Assembly (NCBI RefSeq): GCF_018408705.1
Contig: NZ_AP023420.1
Coordinates: 1,116,001 to 1,180,000, forward strand
Source: Pusillibacter faecalis
Lineage (GTDB): Bacteria; Bacillota; Clostridia; Oscillospirales; Oscillospiraceae
Direction: 5' to 3'
Length of the DNA stretch: 64,000 bases
Under the pieces are notes generated by a model that worked only from the letters and a program-made list of their open reading frames with translations, searched no databases and was not told the origin of the DNA. Positions 16,212 through 25,627 of this stretch are shown here, piece by piece; positions within the stretch are counted from its first letter, which is position 1, and each line of letters begins with the position of its first letter. Position numbers and translations under genes: made by a program.

Positions 16212-19200
16212 ATGAATACGGCAAAATTTTGTATCCAGCACAAGGTCACAACCTTGCTGGCAGTCATCATGATCGCCATATTCGGCGTGGTCTTCACCAC
16301 CCAGTTGCAGATGGCCCTGCTGCCCAACATGGAAGCTCCCATGGCTGTGGTGATGTGCTACTATAACGGTGCCACGCCTAACGATATCGAGGAGCTTGTC
16401 ACCCGTCCCTTGGAGTCGGCCATCATGGCCGTCCCCGGCGTGGACTCCGTCTCCTCCACTTCGTCGGACGGTGTCAGCCAGGTGCAGATTACCTATGTGG
16501 AGGACACGGACCTGGACATCGCCGCCACCAAGCTGCGGGAGAAATTCGACATGCTCTCGCTCCCGGATGGTGCCATGGACCCCGTGATTGTCAACATCAA
16601 CGTCAGCGACCTGATGCCCACCGCCATCATCGCCCTGATGGGCGAGGACCTGTCCTCTCTCCAAACCTTGGCGGAGGACACCGTCTCCCCCGCCCTGGAG
16701 CGGATTGACGGCGTAGCCTCCGTCACAGTCAGCGGCGGCGTAGGCCAGCAGATCGAGGTGCAGATTGACCCCGCCCGAGCAGCTGGCTTCGGCCTTTCCA
16801 ACAGCTACATCTCCCAGTTCCTGGCAGCAGAAAACCTGCTCTATCCCGGCGGCGATATGCAAAACGGCTCCAAGACACTGACCGTCAGCACAGACGCCAA
16901 GTTCCAGTCTGTGGAGGACGTTGAAAATATGCTCCTGGCTCTGCCTACCGGCGGCATTGTCCGTCTGGGTGATGTGGCCAATGTCTCCCTGCAGGCACAG
17001 GATACCGACACCATGGCGCAGATGGATGGCACCGCCTGCGTAATTTTACAGGTTTCCAAGCAATCCGGTGCAAATGAGGCATCCACGGCTCAGGCAGTGG
17101 ATGCGCGGATGGCGGAGCTGGCAGAGGAGAATCCCGGTATTCGCTACGCCGCACCCTATCTTGCCTCCGACTACATCAACCTGGTGGTGGAGTCCGCCCT
17201 GCAAAATATCGTCCTGGGCGTGGTGCTGGCCGCTGTGGTGGTCTTTCTGTTCCTGCGCCGCTGGGGCGCCACCATGACGATCGCGGTCTCCATGCCGGTG
17301 TGCATTCTCGCGGTGTTCGTCCTGATGAACGTGTTTGACCTCACGATGAACATGATGAGCCTGGGCGGAGTCGCCATGGGCGTGGGCATGATTGTGGATA
17401 ACTCCATTGTCGTGCTGGAAAATATCTACCGCTTCTCCGCCGAAGGGCATGACCGGCTAAGCGCCTGTGTGGATGGCACCAAGGAGGTGACTACCTCCGT
17501 GGTTGCCTCCACGCTGACCACGGTGGCGGTCTTTTTGCCGTTGGGCCTTACCGGCGGTATGGCCGGCATGCTGTTCAAGGACTTCTGTCTGACGATTGCC
17601 TTCTTAATTCTCGGTTCTCTCGTGATCGCCCTGACGTGGGTGCCGCTGCTGTGCTATCTGCTGCTGGATGAAACAAAGGCCCGGCAGCACCAGCTGAAAA
17701 GAGCAGGCAGCCGCTCCATTATTGCCCGCTGCGGCCAGTGGGTCCGATGGCTGTATGACCGTTACCTGCGGCTGTTGGACTATTTCCTCCGTCATCTGAA
17801 AGTCGGTATGCTGACAGCTGTTGGCCTTGTTGTTTTCTTCGCGGTGTGCTGCCTAAGCACCAACATGGTACTGCTGCCAGAAATGGACCAGGGGCAGGTC
17901 AGCATCAGCATCACAACTCCCATTGGCTCTGATGTGGATGAGACCACAGCCTACGCCGACCGGGTGGTATCTATCGCTCAGGAACAGGTGCCGGAGCTGG
18001 AGAGCCTCTACTACCTGGCCCAGCCGGAATCCGCCTCTGTCTCCTTGATGCTGGTGGACCGCGGCGACCGAAGCCGCAGCAGCAGTGAGATTGCTGAAAG
18101 CCTTCGCCCCTTCCTGCAGAACATTGCCGGCTGCGAGATCACCGCCAGCGCCTCTGACATGACCGCCATGCTGGGCGGCAATGATATCAGCGTGGAGATC
18201 ACCGGTGACGACTATCGCATTCTCACGGCAATCGCGGATGATCTGCTGCGGGAAATCTCCCAGTTGGAGGATGCTGTGGATGTCGTCAGCTCCGTGTCGG
18301 AGCAGGTCCCCCAGGTGGAGGTCACTATCAACCGGCAGGCCGCCTCGCAATACGGCCTCACTGCCGCCAGCATCGGTTCTGCAGTCCGGTCGGAGCTGAC
18401 CGGTGAGACTGCCACCACTGTTACCATCAATAACAAGGAGCTGGATGTTGTGGTCAAGGGTGACGGCTCCTATGCCGCCAGCCTGGATGCCCTGCGCTCC
18501 ATGCCTGTGTCTACCGCCATGGGCGGCTATGTGCCGTTAAGCTCGGTTGCCAGCGTGGACATTGTTCAGGCTCCCCAGACCATTACCCGCGTCAACCAGT
18601 CCCGCCAAGTGACGATCACGGGCGATACCGTGAGCGGCAATGCCACGGAGATCACCAAGCAGCTCACCCGGATTTTGGACAATTACCAGATGCCAGAGGG
18701 CTACACCGCAGAGCTCACCGGCAGTTATTCTGATATGACGGAGAACTTTTCTGATCTGCTGCTGGCTCTGCTGGTGGCCATGGGCCTTGTGTATTTTGTT
18801 CTGGCGGCGCAGTTTGAGTCCTTTCTGATGCCTGTTATTGTGATGCTGATCCTGCCGGTGGCCTTTACCGGCGCGCTGTTCGCCCTGCCTCTGACGGGAC
18901 GGGACCTGTCCATGATCTCCCTGGTGTCTTTGATCATGCTGGCAGGCACGGTGGTGAACAACTCCATCATTTTGGTAGAATATATTAAAATCCGCCGGCA
19001 GATGGGCGAGGAGCGGGAGACCGCTATCATGAAGGCCTGTCCCCTTCGAATCCGCCCCATTATGATGACGACGCTGACCACCGTCCTTGCCATGGTCCCC
19101 ATGGCGTTTGGCATTGGGGACACCAACGAAATGATGAGCGACATGGGCGTTACCATGATGAGCGGCATGATCATTTCCACCGTGGTGACGCTGCTGTTCA

Positions 19201-19316
19201 CGCCGGTATTCTACTCCGTAATTGATGACCTGCCCAAGCATTTCCGGCGGAAACATCAGCGTCCACCGGACATCTCCCAGACTGAGGCAACTGCGGAGCC
19301 CGTTGAAATTTCCTGA
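16212..19316 (+). CDS. RND family multidrug efflux permease
   Basis: 1034 residues, full length for the HAE1/AcrB group, with two repeated halves each of six membrane helices and a large extracytoplasmic loop. TM4 carries GGVAMGVGMIVDNSIVVLENI, where Asp-Asn replaces the Asp-Asp pair of AcrB; TM10-11 has GTVVNNSIILVEYIKIRRQ. The family blocks ANVSLQAQDT and PEMDQGQVSI are present. It exports substrates using the proton or sodium gradient. It starts 6 nt after the adaptor gene and closes the operon. Substrate unknown. Confidence 0.93.
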   Translation: MNTAKFCIQHKVTTLLAVIMIAIFGVVFTTQLQMALLPNMEAPMAVVMCYYNGATPNDIEELVTRPLESAIMAVPGVDSVSSTSSDGVSQVQITYVEDTDLDIAATKLREKFDMLSLPDGAMDPVIVNINVSDLMPTAIIALMGEDLSSLQTLAEDTVSPALERIDGVASVTVSGGVGQQIEVQIDPARAAGFGLSNSYISQFLAAENLLYPGGDMQNGSKTLTVSTDAKFQSVEDVENMLLALPTGGIVRLGDVANVSLQAQDTDTMAQMDGTACVILQVSKQSGANEASTAQAVDARMAELAEENPGIRYAAPYLASDYINLVVESALQNIVLGVVLAAVVVFLFLRRWGATMTIAVSMPVCILAVFVLMNVFDLTMNMMSLGGVAMGVGMIVDNSIVVLENIYRFSAEGHDRLSACVDGTKEVTTSVVASTLTTVAVFLPLGLTGGMAGMLFKDFCLTIAFLILGSLVIALTWVPLLCYLLLDETKARQHQLKRAGSRSIIARCGQWVRWLYDRYLRLLDYFLRHLKVGMLTAVGLVVFFAVCCLSTNMVLLPEMDQGQVSISITTPIGSDVDETTAYADRVVSIAQEQVPELESLYYLAQPESASVSLMLVDRGDRSRSSSEIAESLRPFLQNIAGCEITASASDMTAMLGGNDISVEITGDDYRILTAIADDLLREISQLEDAVDVVSSVSEQVPQVEVTINRQAASQYGLTAASIGSAVRSELTGETATTVTINNKELDVVVKGDGSYAASLDALRSMPVSTAMGGYVPLSSVASVDIVQAPQTITRVNQSRQVTITGDTVSGNATEITKQLTRILDNYQMPEGYTAELTGSYSDMTENFSDLLLALLVAMGLVYFVLAAQFESFLMPVIVMLILPVAFTGALFALPLTGRDLSMISLVSLIMLAGTVVNNSIILVEYIKIRRQMGEERETAIMKACPLRIRPIMMTTLTTVLAMVPMAFGIGDTNEMMSDMGVTMMSGMIISTVVTLLFTPVFYSVIDDLPKHFRRKHQRPPDISQTEATAEPVEIS

Positions 19317-19330
19317 TATTCCCGACAAAG

Positions 19331-19363
19331 ATCCCCGGAAGCCGCGGCCTCCGGGGATTTCTC
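19331..19363 (+). terminator. Terminator of the RND operon
   Basis: ATCCCCGGA (19331-19339) and TCCGGGGAT (19350-19358) form a 9-bp stem with a 10-nt loop, followed by TTTCT. It lies 14 nt after the pump gene. Confidence 0.7.
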
Positions 19364-19378
19364 CATGCTTCTCCCCGC

Positions 19379-19406
19379 TTGACTTTCTTATAAAATCTGA
19401 TATGAT
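19379..19406 (+). promoter_or_regulatory. Promoter of the molybdenum cofactor operon
   Basis: TTGACT (19379-19384), 16-nt spacer, TATGAT (19401-19406). The leader before moaA is about 40 nt, too short for a Moco riboswitch aptamer. Confidence 0.65.
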
Positions 19407-19452
19407 GATTTCATCGTATACCTTTGAAAAATATCACGAATGGAGGGGCTTT

Positions 19453-20397
19453 ATGCAGGACGGCTATGGCCGGGAAATTGACTATCTGCGCCTCTCCGTG
19501 ACAGATTTGTGCAATTATCGCTGTGTGTATTGCATGGGTCCGGAGGGGGTTGCCAAACGATCTCACGCGGACATCCTCTCTATTGAGGAGTGCGTGGAAA
19601 TCGGCAGGGCTGCTGTTGCGTGCGGCGTCAGAAAAATCCGCGTCACCGGGGGAGAACCGTTGGTGCGCCGGGGAATTCTGGAGCTGTGCCGAGGGCTGCG
19701 GGAAATCCCCGGGCTGGCGGAACTGTGTCTCACTACCAATGGAAGCCGCCTGGAGGAGTTGGCCGCTCCCCTGCGGCAGGCCGGTGTGGACCGGCTGAAT
19801 ATCAGCTTGGATACCCTGCGGCCAGAGCGCTTTTCCTCCCTCACCCGCCAGGGCCGTCTTTCGGATGTCCTCCGTGGCATCGCGGCGGTGGAAGAGGTTG
19901 GTTTTCAGAATCTGAAACTGGACACGGTTCTCATGGGCGGCTTCAATGACGATGAAATCGGTGACTTTCTCCGCCTGACGCTGGACCACCCCTGGGAGGT
20001 CCGCTTCATTGAGCTCATGCCCATAGGCCCCTGTACCGCCTGGAACCCAAGCCGTTTTCTCTCCACGGACATGGTGTTGGAGCGCTTTCCCACCCTGCGG
20101 CCTCTTGCGGCCCAGGGGGTGGCCAGACGATACCGGCTTCCCGGCGCCAAAGGCGCCGTGGGGCTGATCTCCCCTATGAGCCACAACTTCTGTGGGGACT
20201 GCCGCCGCATCCGCATCACTGCGGACGGGCGGCTGAAGGGCTGTCTCCACAGCCGGGAGGAGCTCCCCCTGCGGGGCCTCCACGGACCGGAGCTGGAGGC
20301 GGCCATCCGGCACGGCATTCTGCAAAAGCCTCCCCGGCATTTCCTGCGGGAACGATCCAGCGAAGCCGCCCGGGATATGTATCAGATCGGAGGATAG
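19453..20397 (+). CDS. moaA: GTP 3',8-cyclase (molybdenum cofactor step 1)
   Basis: 314 residues, a radical SAM enzyme that starts molybdopterin synthesis from GTP. The SAM cluster motif is CNYRCVYC at the N-terminus, with TGGEPLVR following. The second C-terminal cluster is formed by [11 protein letters not shown] and GRLKGCLH. The protein ends in the Gly-Gly dipeptide required in MoaA. ATG 19453 has GGAGGGG upstream. It is first of eight same-strand genes for cofactor synthesis and molybdate uptake. Confidence 0.95.
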   Translation: MQDGYGREIDYLRLSVTDLCNYRCVYCMGPEGVAKRSHADILSIEECVEIGRAAVACGVRKIRVTGGEPLVRRGILELCRGLREIPGLAELCLTTNGSRLEELAAPLRQAGVDRLNISLDTLRPERFSSLTRQGRLSDVLRGIAAVEEVGFQNLKLDTVLMGGFNDDEIGDFLRLTLDHPWEVRFIELMPIGPCTAWNPSRFLSTDMVLERFPTLRPLAAQGVARRYRLPGAKGAVGLISPMSHNFCGDCRRIRITADGRLKGCLHSREELPLRGLHGPELEAAIRHGILQKPPRHFLRERSSEAARDMYQIGG

Positions 20398-20399
20398 TT

Positions 20400-20864
20400 A
20401 TGCTCACGCATTTCAACAACCAAGGCCGCGCCCGCATGGTGGACGTGACGGAGAAGGCCCCTACCCACCGGCGAGCCGTTGCTGCCGGCGAGATTCTGGT
20501 CTCCCCCGGCACCATGGCCCAGATTCGCGCCGGGACGCTGAAAAAGGGGGATGTACTGGCGGTGGCGCAGGTGGCCGGCATTCAAGCTGCCAAGCACTGC
20601 TGGGAGCTGATTCCCATGTGCCACCCCCTGCCCCTGACCGGAATTGATATCGCCTTCACCCTCCGGGACGACCGGGTGGAGATTCAGGCCGCCGTTACCT
20701 GCACTGGTGTCACCGGGGTGGAAATGGAGTCTCTGACCGCTGTGTCTGCTGCGGCACTTACGATCTATGATATGTGCAAGGCCGTCCAGAAAGATATGCG
20801 CATCACCAACATCCGCCTGCTGGAGAAATCCGGTGGAAAAAGTGGTTATATTGCAGAGGAGTGA
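20400..20864 (+). CDS. moaC: Cyclic pyranopterin monophosphate synthase
   Basis: 154 residues, normal length. It finishes the conversion begun by MoaA. Family blocks: [40 protein letters not shown] with the catalytic His/Lys region, [15 protein letters not shown], and [16 protein letters not shown]. The C-terminal KSGGKSG loop is typical. It starts 3 nt after moaA with GGAGG in the moaA end. Confidence 0.96.
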   Translation: MLTHFNNQGRARMVDVTEKAPTHRRAVAAGEILVSPGTMAQIRAGTLKKGDVLAVAQVAGIQAAKHCWELIPMCHPLPLTGIDIAFTLRDDRVEIQAAVTCTGVTGVEMESLTAVSAAALTIYDMCKAVQKDMRITNIRLLEKSGGKSGYIAEE

Positions 20865-20869
20865 GGACC

Positions 20870-21307
20870 GTGGCAGAGGTTGTATCCGTGAATATCAGCG
20901 TGGAAAAGGGACAGCCCAAGCACCCCGTCCCGGAGATTTGCCTACGGCTGCGCCATGGCATTGTGGGGGATGCCCATGCCGGCGACTGGCACCGCCAGAT
21001 CTCCCTGCTGGCGGAGGAAAGCGTGGACACCATGCGGGGCCCCATTCCCCTGCCTGCCGGCGTATTCGCGGAAAATATCAATACGGTTGGCATCGACCTG
21101 CGGAACCTGCCGGTGGGGACGCGTCTGCGCATTGGGGAAACTGTGGTGGAAGTCACCCAGATTGGCAAGGAGTGCCACAACGACTGCGCCATCCGGCAGG
21201 CCGTCGGGATGTGCGTCATGCCCACAGAGGGCATTTTTGCCGTGGTAGTCCAGGAGGGCACGGTCCGACCCGGCGACTCCATTGAAGTACTGGAGGCGTT
21301 CTCATGA
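20870..21307 (+). CDS. MOSC-domain protein
   Basis: 145 residues consisting of one MOSC (molybdenum cofactor sulfurase C-terminal) domain: RHGIVGDAHAGDWHRQISLL, FAENINTVGIDL and the Cys-containing IGKECHNDCAIRQAVG. Such stand-alone proteins occur in Moco operons of anaerobes and are thought to carry sulfur or cofactor through the conserved Cys. I chose the GTG at 20870, since a GAGG site sits at the right distance and the domain begins there. It lies 5 nt after moaC and overlaps the next gene by 4 nt. Confidence 0.85.
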   Translation: MAEVVSVNISVEKGQPKHPVPEICLRLRHGIVGDAHAGDWHRQISLLAEESVDTMRGPIPLPAGVFAENINTVGIDLRNLPVGTRLRIGETVVEVTQIGKECHNDCAIRQAVGMCVMPTEGIFAVVVQEGTVRPGDSIEVLEAFS

Positions 21308-22323
21308 AGCTCATCAAAACCCAGGATGCTGTGGGGCATGTGCTCTGCCACGACATGACCCAGATTATCCAGGGCTCCTACAAGGACGCCCGCTTCCGCA
21401 AGGGCCACGTGGTAACGGAATCTGATATCCCCATCCTCCTCTCCATGGGCAAGGAGAATCTGTACGTCTGGGAAATGATCCCGGGTATGATACATGAAAA
21501 CGACGCGGCGGATCGGCTACTGTCTCTGTGTGTGAATGACGGCATGTCCCCCACACCGGTGAAGGAGGGCAAGATCGAGCTGCGTGCTTCCCGCCCGGGG
21601 CTTTTCCGGGTGGATTCCCGGCGTTTGATTGCCGTGAACGCCCTAGACGACATCATGATCGCAACCCGCCGGGGCAACACCCCAGTCAATGCTGGGGACA
21701 AATTGGCCGGAATGCGGGTGATCCCCCTGGTCATTGAAGAGGAACGGCTCCGAGCGGCGGAGCAGGCCGCCGGGGACCGTCCCCTTCTTGAGCTGCTGCC
21801 CTATGTGAAGCGAACCGCCGCCATCATCGCCACCGGCAGCGAGGTGCAAAAGGGCCTGATTCAAGATACCTTCACCCCTGTCGTTCAGGAGAAGCTGGCC
21901 GCCTATGGCATTGAGACGTTATCGGTCTTATACCCCGGCGACGGCGTGGAAGCCATTTCCGCCGCCATCTCCGCGGCCAAGAGCAGTGGTGCGGATCTGC
22001 TTTTGTGCACCGGGGGCATGAGCGTGGACCCTGACGACAATACCCCTGGGGGCATTCGGGCCTCTGGCGCCCGCATCGTCACCTATGGCGCCCCGGTCCT
22101 GCCCGGCGCGATGTTTCTCCTGGGCTACTATTCGGACGAGACGCCCGTGATGGGCCTTCCCGGCTGCGTCATGTACGCCGGGGCCACCATCTTTGACCTA
22201 GTGCTGCCCCGGATTGCCGCCGGTGTGGAGCTGACTAGAGACGATTTCTCCATCATGGGCGAGGGGGGGCTGTGTCTAGGCTGCGAGTCCTGCCGCTGGC
22301 CCATCTGTCCCTTCGGGTCATAA
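21304..22323 (+). CDS. MoeA-like molybdopterin-binding protein with a cysteine tail
   Basis: 339 residues. The N-terminal half (about 1-165) begins MKLIKTQDAVGHVLCHDMTQ. The MoCF_biosynth fold (about 170-300) has ATGSEVQKG, LLLCTGGMSVDPDDNTPGG and the proline-rich MGLPGCVMYAG. It resembles MoeA but is shorter, without the usual C-terminal beta-barrel. Instead it ends in a Cys cluster (Cys324, 327, 330, 335). It probably takes part in inserting molybdenum into, or handling, molybdopterin; the exact step is not shown. Overlaps the MOSC gene by 4 nt. Confidence 0.82.
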   Translation: MKLIKTQDAVGHVLCHDMTQIIQGSYKDARFRKGHVVTESDIPILLSMGKENLYVWEMIPGMIHENDAADRLLSLCVNDGMSPTPVKEGKIELRASRPGLFRVDSRRLIAVNALDDIMIATRRGNTPVNAGDKLAGMRVIPLVIEEERLRAAEQAAGDRPLLELLPYVKRTAAIIATGSEVQKGLIQDTFTPVVQEKLAAYGIETLSVLYPGDGVEAISAAISAAKSSGADLLLCTGGMSVDPDDNTPGGIRASGARIVTYGAPVLPGAMFLLGYYSDETPVMGLPGCVMYAGATIFDLVLPRIAAGVELTRDDFSIMGEGGLCLGCESCRWPICPFGS

Positions 22324-22327
22324 TTGC

Positions 22328-22345
22328 GCGCCGGAACTCCGGCGC
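22328..22345 (+). terminator. Weak hairpin between the MoeA-like gene and modA
   Basis: GCGCCGG/CCGGCGC with a 4-nt loop, followed by CATTTCTCC rather than a clean T-run. It may lower transcription into modABC without stopping it. Confidence 0.4.
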
Positions 22346-22450
22346 CATTTCTCCTCTTCCGTTATCCTTATTTGAGAATTACGTCTAGCGGCAACTGCCC
22401 GCATCTGGGCCGTTTCCACATATATCCTTGAAGAAAGGAAGATTTTCGAT

Positions 22451-23269
22451 ATGAAAAACCTGCGCTCTTTGCTTCTGGCACTGTGCATAGTGCTGTCCCT
22501 GTCCGCCTGCGGAGGCGGCACCGATCCCGGCGATGTGTCCGAACACGGCGGCAATTCTTCTTCCGTGGAGCTCGTGGTTTTTGCCGCAGCCTCCATGACG
22601 GAGACCCTGGATGAAATCATCGCGCTGTACAAGGATGTAGCTCCTCATGTCACCATCCTTCCCAGCTATGAATCCTCTGGCACTCTGCTGGAACAGATTC
22701 AGCAGGGCGCGGACTGTGACCTCTTCATCTCTGCTGGCCAGACTCAGATGGATACACTGGATAAAAACAATCTTCTGCTGGAGGGCTCCAGGCTGGACCT
22801 TCTTGAAAATCAGATCACCCTGGTGGTGCCTGAGGGCAATCCCAAAGGCGTGAAGAGCTTTGATCAGCTGGCGGAACTTCTGAAAAACGGCGATGTTTTC
22901 CTGGCCATGGGCAACCGCGACGTTCCCGTGGGGCAATACACGCAAAAGATTTTTGCTTACTATGGTCTGGAGGAGGCAGCCTTGGCGGAAGCCGGAGTTC
23001 TAACCTATGGCTCCAATGTAAAGGAGGTCACCACGCATGTCTCTGAAGGCGCTGTGGACTGCGGCATTATTTACGCCACGGATGCCTTCTCCGCCGGTCT
23101 GACCGTAGTGGACGAGGCCACCGCAGACATGTGCGGGCAGGTCACTTACCCCGCCGCCGTGCTGTCTGCCAGCACACACGCCGAAGAGGCCCAGGCATTT
23201 TTGGACTATTTGACCGGCGATGACGCGGATGTTGTGTTTAGGAACGTCGGCTTCACCCCCCTGGTCTGA
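22451..23269 (+). CDS. modA: Molybdate ABC transporter substrate-binding lipoprotein
   Basis: 272 residues. The lipoprotein signal ends SLSAC with Cys20. The mature protein has the ModA pattern: VVFAAASMTETLDEIIALYK with the oxyanion-binding Ser, YESSGTLLEQIQQGADCDLFISA, and DCGIIYATDA. It captures molybdate or tungstate outside the membrane for ModBC. Start ATG 22451 follows GAAAGGAAG. It is downstream of the cofactor genes and upstream of modB. Confidence 0.93.
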   Translation: MKNLRSLLLALCIVLSLSACGGGTDPGDVSEHGGNSSSVELVVFAAASMTETLDEIIALYKDVAPHVTILPSYESSGTLLEQIQQGADCDLFISAGQTQMDTLDKNNLLLEGSRLDLLENQITLVVPEGNPKGVKSFDQLAELLKNGDVFLAMGNRDVPVGQYTQKIFAYYGLEEAALAEAGVLTYGSNVKEVTTHVSEGAVDCGIIYATDAFSAGLTVVDEATADMCGQVTYPAAVLSASTHAEEAQAFLDYLTGDDADVVFRNVGFTPLV

Positions 23270-23336
23270 CTTTTGGTGAAGCAGGCGGGAAAGGCCCCGT
23301 CCGCTCTCCCTGACTCTCTCCCGGAGGTCGTCTTTT

Positions 23337-24017
23337 ATGGATTGGTATCCCCTTTTGAACTCTCTCCGTATTGCGGCAGTCTCCACCATGGCCGTCTTTT
23401 TCCTGGGAATTCTGGCCGCGTACTACATCGCAAAGCTTCCCCGCCTGCTCAAAGGCGTCCTGGATGTGGTGCTGACGCTCCCCCTGGTACTGCCCCCTAC
23501 TGTGGTGGGCTGGCTGCTGCTGGTGCTATTAGGGCCCAAACGGGCTGTTGGCGCGTGGGCAATGGACCATTTCGGCGTAAAGCTGGTAATGACCTGGTGG
23601 TCCGCCATTTTTGCTACGGTGGTGGTGTCCTTCCCTTTGATGTACCGCACTGCCCGGGGTGCCTTTGAGAGCTTCGATCAAACCCTGGCGGACGCTGGAC
23701 GCACCCTGGGACGCTCCAATGCCTGGGTCTTCTGGCGGGTCCAAATACCGGTGTGCAAGCAGGGAATTCTCGCAGGCATGGTCCTCTCCTTTGCCCGGGC
23801 GCTGGGGGAATATGGTGCCACTTCCATGATTGCCGGATATACCCCCGGCCGCACCGCCACCATTTCCACCACCGTCTATCAGCTTTGGCGTACCCATGAC
23901 GACGCCGGTGCGCTCCGGTGGGTTCTGGTGAATATTGCCCTCTCCGCAGTCTTTCTGTTGGCGGTCAACCTGCTGGAAACCCGGCAGCGGCAGGTTCGGA
24001 AGGGGGGCGCTTTCTGA
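23337..24017 (+). CDS. modB: Molybdate ABC transporter permease
   Basis: 226 residues with five or six membrane helices. The EAA-type coupling loop is in DAGRTLGRSNAWVFWRVQIP, and LPLVLPPTVVGWLLL and ARALGEYGATSMIAGY are typical ModB blocks. It forms the membrane channel that works with ModA and ModC. ATG 23337 has GGAGG at good distance. modC starts one base after its stop. Confidence 0.93.
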   Translation: MDWYPLLNSLRIAAVSTMAVFFLGILAAYYIAKLPRLLKGVLDVVLTLPLVLPPTVVGWLLLVLLGPKRAVGAWAMDHFGVKLVMTWWSAIFATVVVSFPLMYRTARGAFESFDQTLADAGRTLGRSNAWVFWRVQIPVCKQGILAGMVLSFARALGEYGATSMIAGYTPGRTATISTTVYQLWRTHDDAGALRWVLVNIALSAVFLLAVNLLETRQRQVRKGGAF

Positions 24018-24018
24018 G

Positions 24019-25056
24019 ATGTCCCTCTGCGTTGAGATTCAAAAGCGGCTTGGGAACTTTCAGCTGGACGTCCAATTCGAGGCTCACCAGGAACCCCTGG
24101 CTCTGCTTGGGGCCTCCGGCTGCGGCAAGTCCGTCACGTTGCGGTGCATCGCCGGCATCCTGACGCCGGACACAGGGAAAATCGTTCTGGATGGCGCCGT
24201 CCTCTACGACAGCACGGCCCACATCAACCTGCCTCCCCAGCGCCGGAACGTGGGCTATCTCTTCCAACAGTACGCGCTTTTTCCCAACATGACTGTGCGG
24301 CAGAACATCGCCGCCGCAGTGCGTAACCGCGGACGCCGGGCGGCGGAGGTCACGGAAAAGCTCCGCCGCTTCCGACTGGAGGAGGTGGCTGACAGGCGCC
24401 CCGCACAGCTCTCCGGCGGTCAGCAGCAGCGGACCGCCCTGGCCCGCATTCTGGCGTCGGAGCCAGGAATGATCCTGCTGGACGAGCCTTTTTCGGCTCT
24501 GGATGGCTATCTCCGGCAGCAGCTGGAGCTGGAACTTCAGGAGCTGCTGGAGCCGTTTCAGGGCACCATTCTCTGGGTCTCCCATGACCAAGGGGAGGTC
24601 TTTCGCAACTGCCGCCGGGTGTGCGTCATCAGCCAGGGCCGCTCCCAGCCGGTACAGACGGTGGAGGATCTCTTCCTTCGCCCGGAAACCGTAGCCGCCG
24701 CACAACTCTCCGGCTGCGGCAATTTTGCCATGGCGGTCCCTCAGGGAGATGTTGTGTTTTTGCCGGCCTGGAACCTGACGCTCCGCTGCGCCGCTCCGCC
24801 GCCCCCGGGGATTGATTGTGTAGGGATTCGTGCGCGCCAGCTCCACCCCGCCGTCTCCGGGGAGGTAAACGCCTTCCCCTGCGCCGTGGTACGGGTCATT
24901 CAGGATCTCTCCTGCACCACTTTGCTACTGCGTCCTCTGGATGCCATGGCGGAAGCTCCTCTGCTGCGCATGGAACTGGACCGGGAGTCCGGGCTCGCGG
25001 ACCAAAGAGAACTACTGGTCTCTGTTTCTCCGGAGCATCTGTTATTACTGCGATAA
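24019..25056 (+). CDS. modC: Molybdate ABC transporter ATP-binding protein
   Basis: 345 residues. ATPase domain (about 1-235): Walker A GASGCGKS, Q-loop in LFQQYALFPNMTV, signature LSGGQQQR, Walker B MILLDEPFSALD, switch His in WVSHDQ. A C-terminal MOP/TOBE-like region (about 255-345) probably binds oxyanion for feedback. It powers molybdate import through ModB. ATG 24019 follows the modB stop by one base; the GGGGGG site lies within modB. Confidence 0.93.
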   Translation: MSLCVEIQKRLGNFQLDVQFEAHQEPLALLGASGCGKSVTLRCIAGILTPDTGKIVLDGAVLYDSTAHINLPPQRRNVGYLFQQYALFPNMTVRQNIAAAVRNRGRRAAEVTEKLRRFRLEEVADRRPAQLSGGQQQRTALARILASEPGMILLDEPFSALDGYLRQQLELELQELLEPFQGTILWVSHDQGEVFRNCRRVCVISQGRSQPVQTVEDLFLRPETVAAAQLSGCGNFAMAVPQGDVVFLPAWNLTLRCAAPPPPGIDCVGIRARQLHPAVSGEVNAFPCAVVRVIQDLSCTTLLLRPLDAMAEAPLLRMELDRESGLADQRELLVSVSPEHLLLLR

Positions 25057-25068
25057 GGAGGAATTTTT

Positions 25069-25572
25069 ATGTCATTCTTTTCTGCGGTTGTTGTCACTGT
25101 CAGTGACCGCAGCTATCGCGGCCAGCGGCCGGACGAGGCCGGTCCGCTGGTGGCAGAGCTGCTGCGGGAGGCCGGTTACACAGTCGTCCGTACAGCCCTG
25201 GTACCGGATGAACAGTCCCAGATTGCACACATTCTGGAAGAGATTGCCGACAGCGGTACTGTGGATCTCTTAGTCACCACCGGCGGTACTGGTTTTTCTC
25301 CCCGGGACGTCACGCCGGAGGCCACGCTCTCGGTCTGTGACCGGTTGGCCCCCGGTCTGCCGGAGGCCATGCGCTATGCCTCGCTGCAAATCACTCCCCG
25401 GGCCATGCTGTCCCGGGCTCAGGCCGGTATTCGGGGCGGGACGCTGATTGTGAACCTCCCCGGCTCTCCCAAGGCTGCTCGGGAGAATTTGGAGGCCGTT
25501 CTTCCCACACTTTCCCACGGACTGGAGATGCTCTCCGGCCGGAGCGCGGACTGTGCGGACAGCGGCAGCTGA
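25069..25572 (+). CDS. mog: Molybdopterin adenylyltransferase (MogA/MoaB family)
   Basis: 167 residues, a single MoCF_biosynth domain: VVVTVSDRSYRGQRPDEAGP, LLVTTGGTGFSPRDVTPEAT and LIVNLPGSPKAARENL. It adenylates molybdopterin before metal insertion. MogA and MoaB cannot be told apart by eye. GATAAGGAGGA gives a strong ribosome binding site. It is the last gene of the unit, just before a strong terminator. Confidence 0.9.
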   Translation: MSFFSAVVVTVSDRSYRGQRPDEAGPLVAELLREAGYTVVRTALVPDEQSQIAHILEEIADSGTVDLLVTTGGTGFSPRDVTPEATLSVCDRLAPGLPEAMRYASLQITPRAMLSRAQAGIRGGTLIVNLPGSPKAARENLEAVLPTLSHGLEMLSGRSADCADSGS

Positions 25573-25573
25573 C

Positions 25574-25608
25574 AAAAGCGCCGCCGGTATTGACCGGCGG
25601 CGCTTTTT
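25574..25608 (+). terminator. Terminator of the molybdenum operon
   Basis: A 10-11 bp GC stem (GCGCCGCCGGT/ACCGGCGGCGC) with loop ATTG, As before and five Ts after. It begins 2 nt after the mog stop. The next gene comes from the opposite strand. Confidence 0.92.
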
Positions 25609-25627
25609 GTCTCCGTCTGTGGTCTCA

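Noticed and set aside
19363..19452. Moco riboswitch before moaA
   Set aside because: Only about 40 nt lie between the predicted start of transcription and the ribosome binding site, too short for the aptamer.
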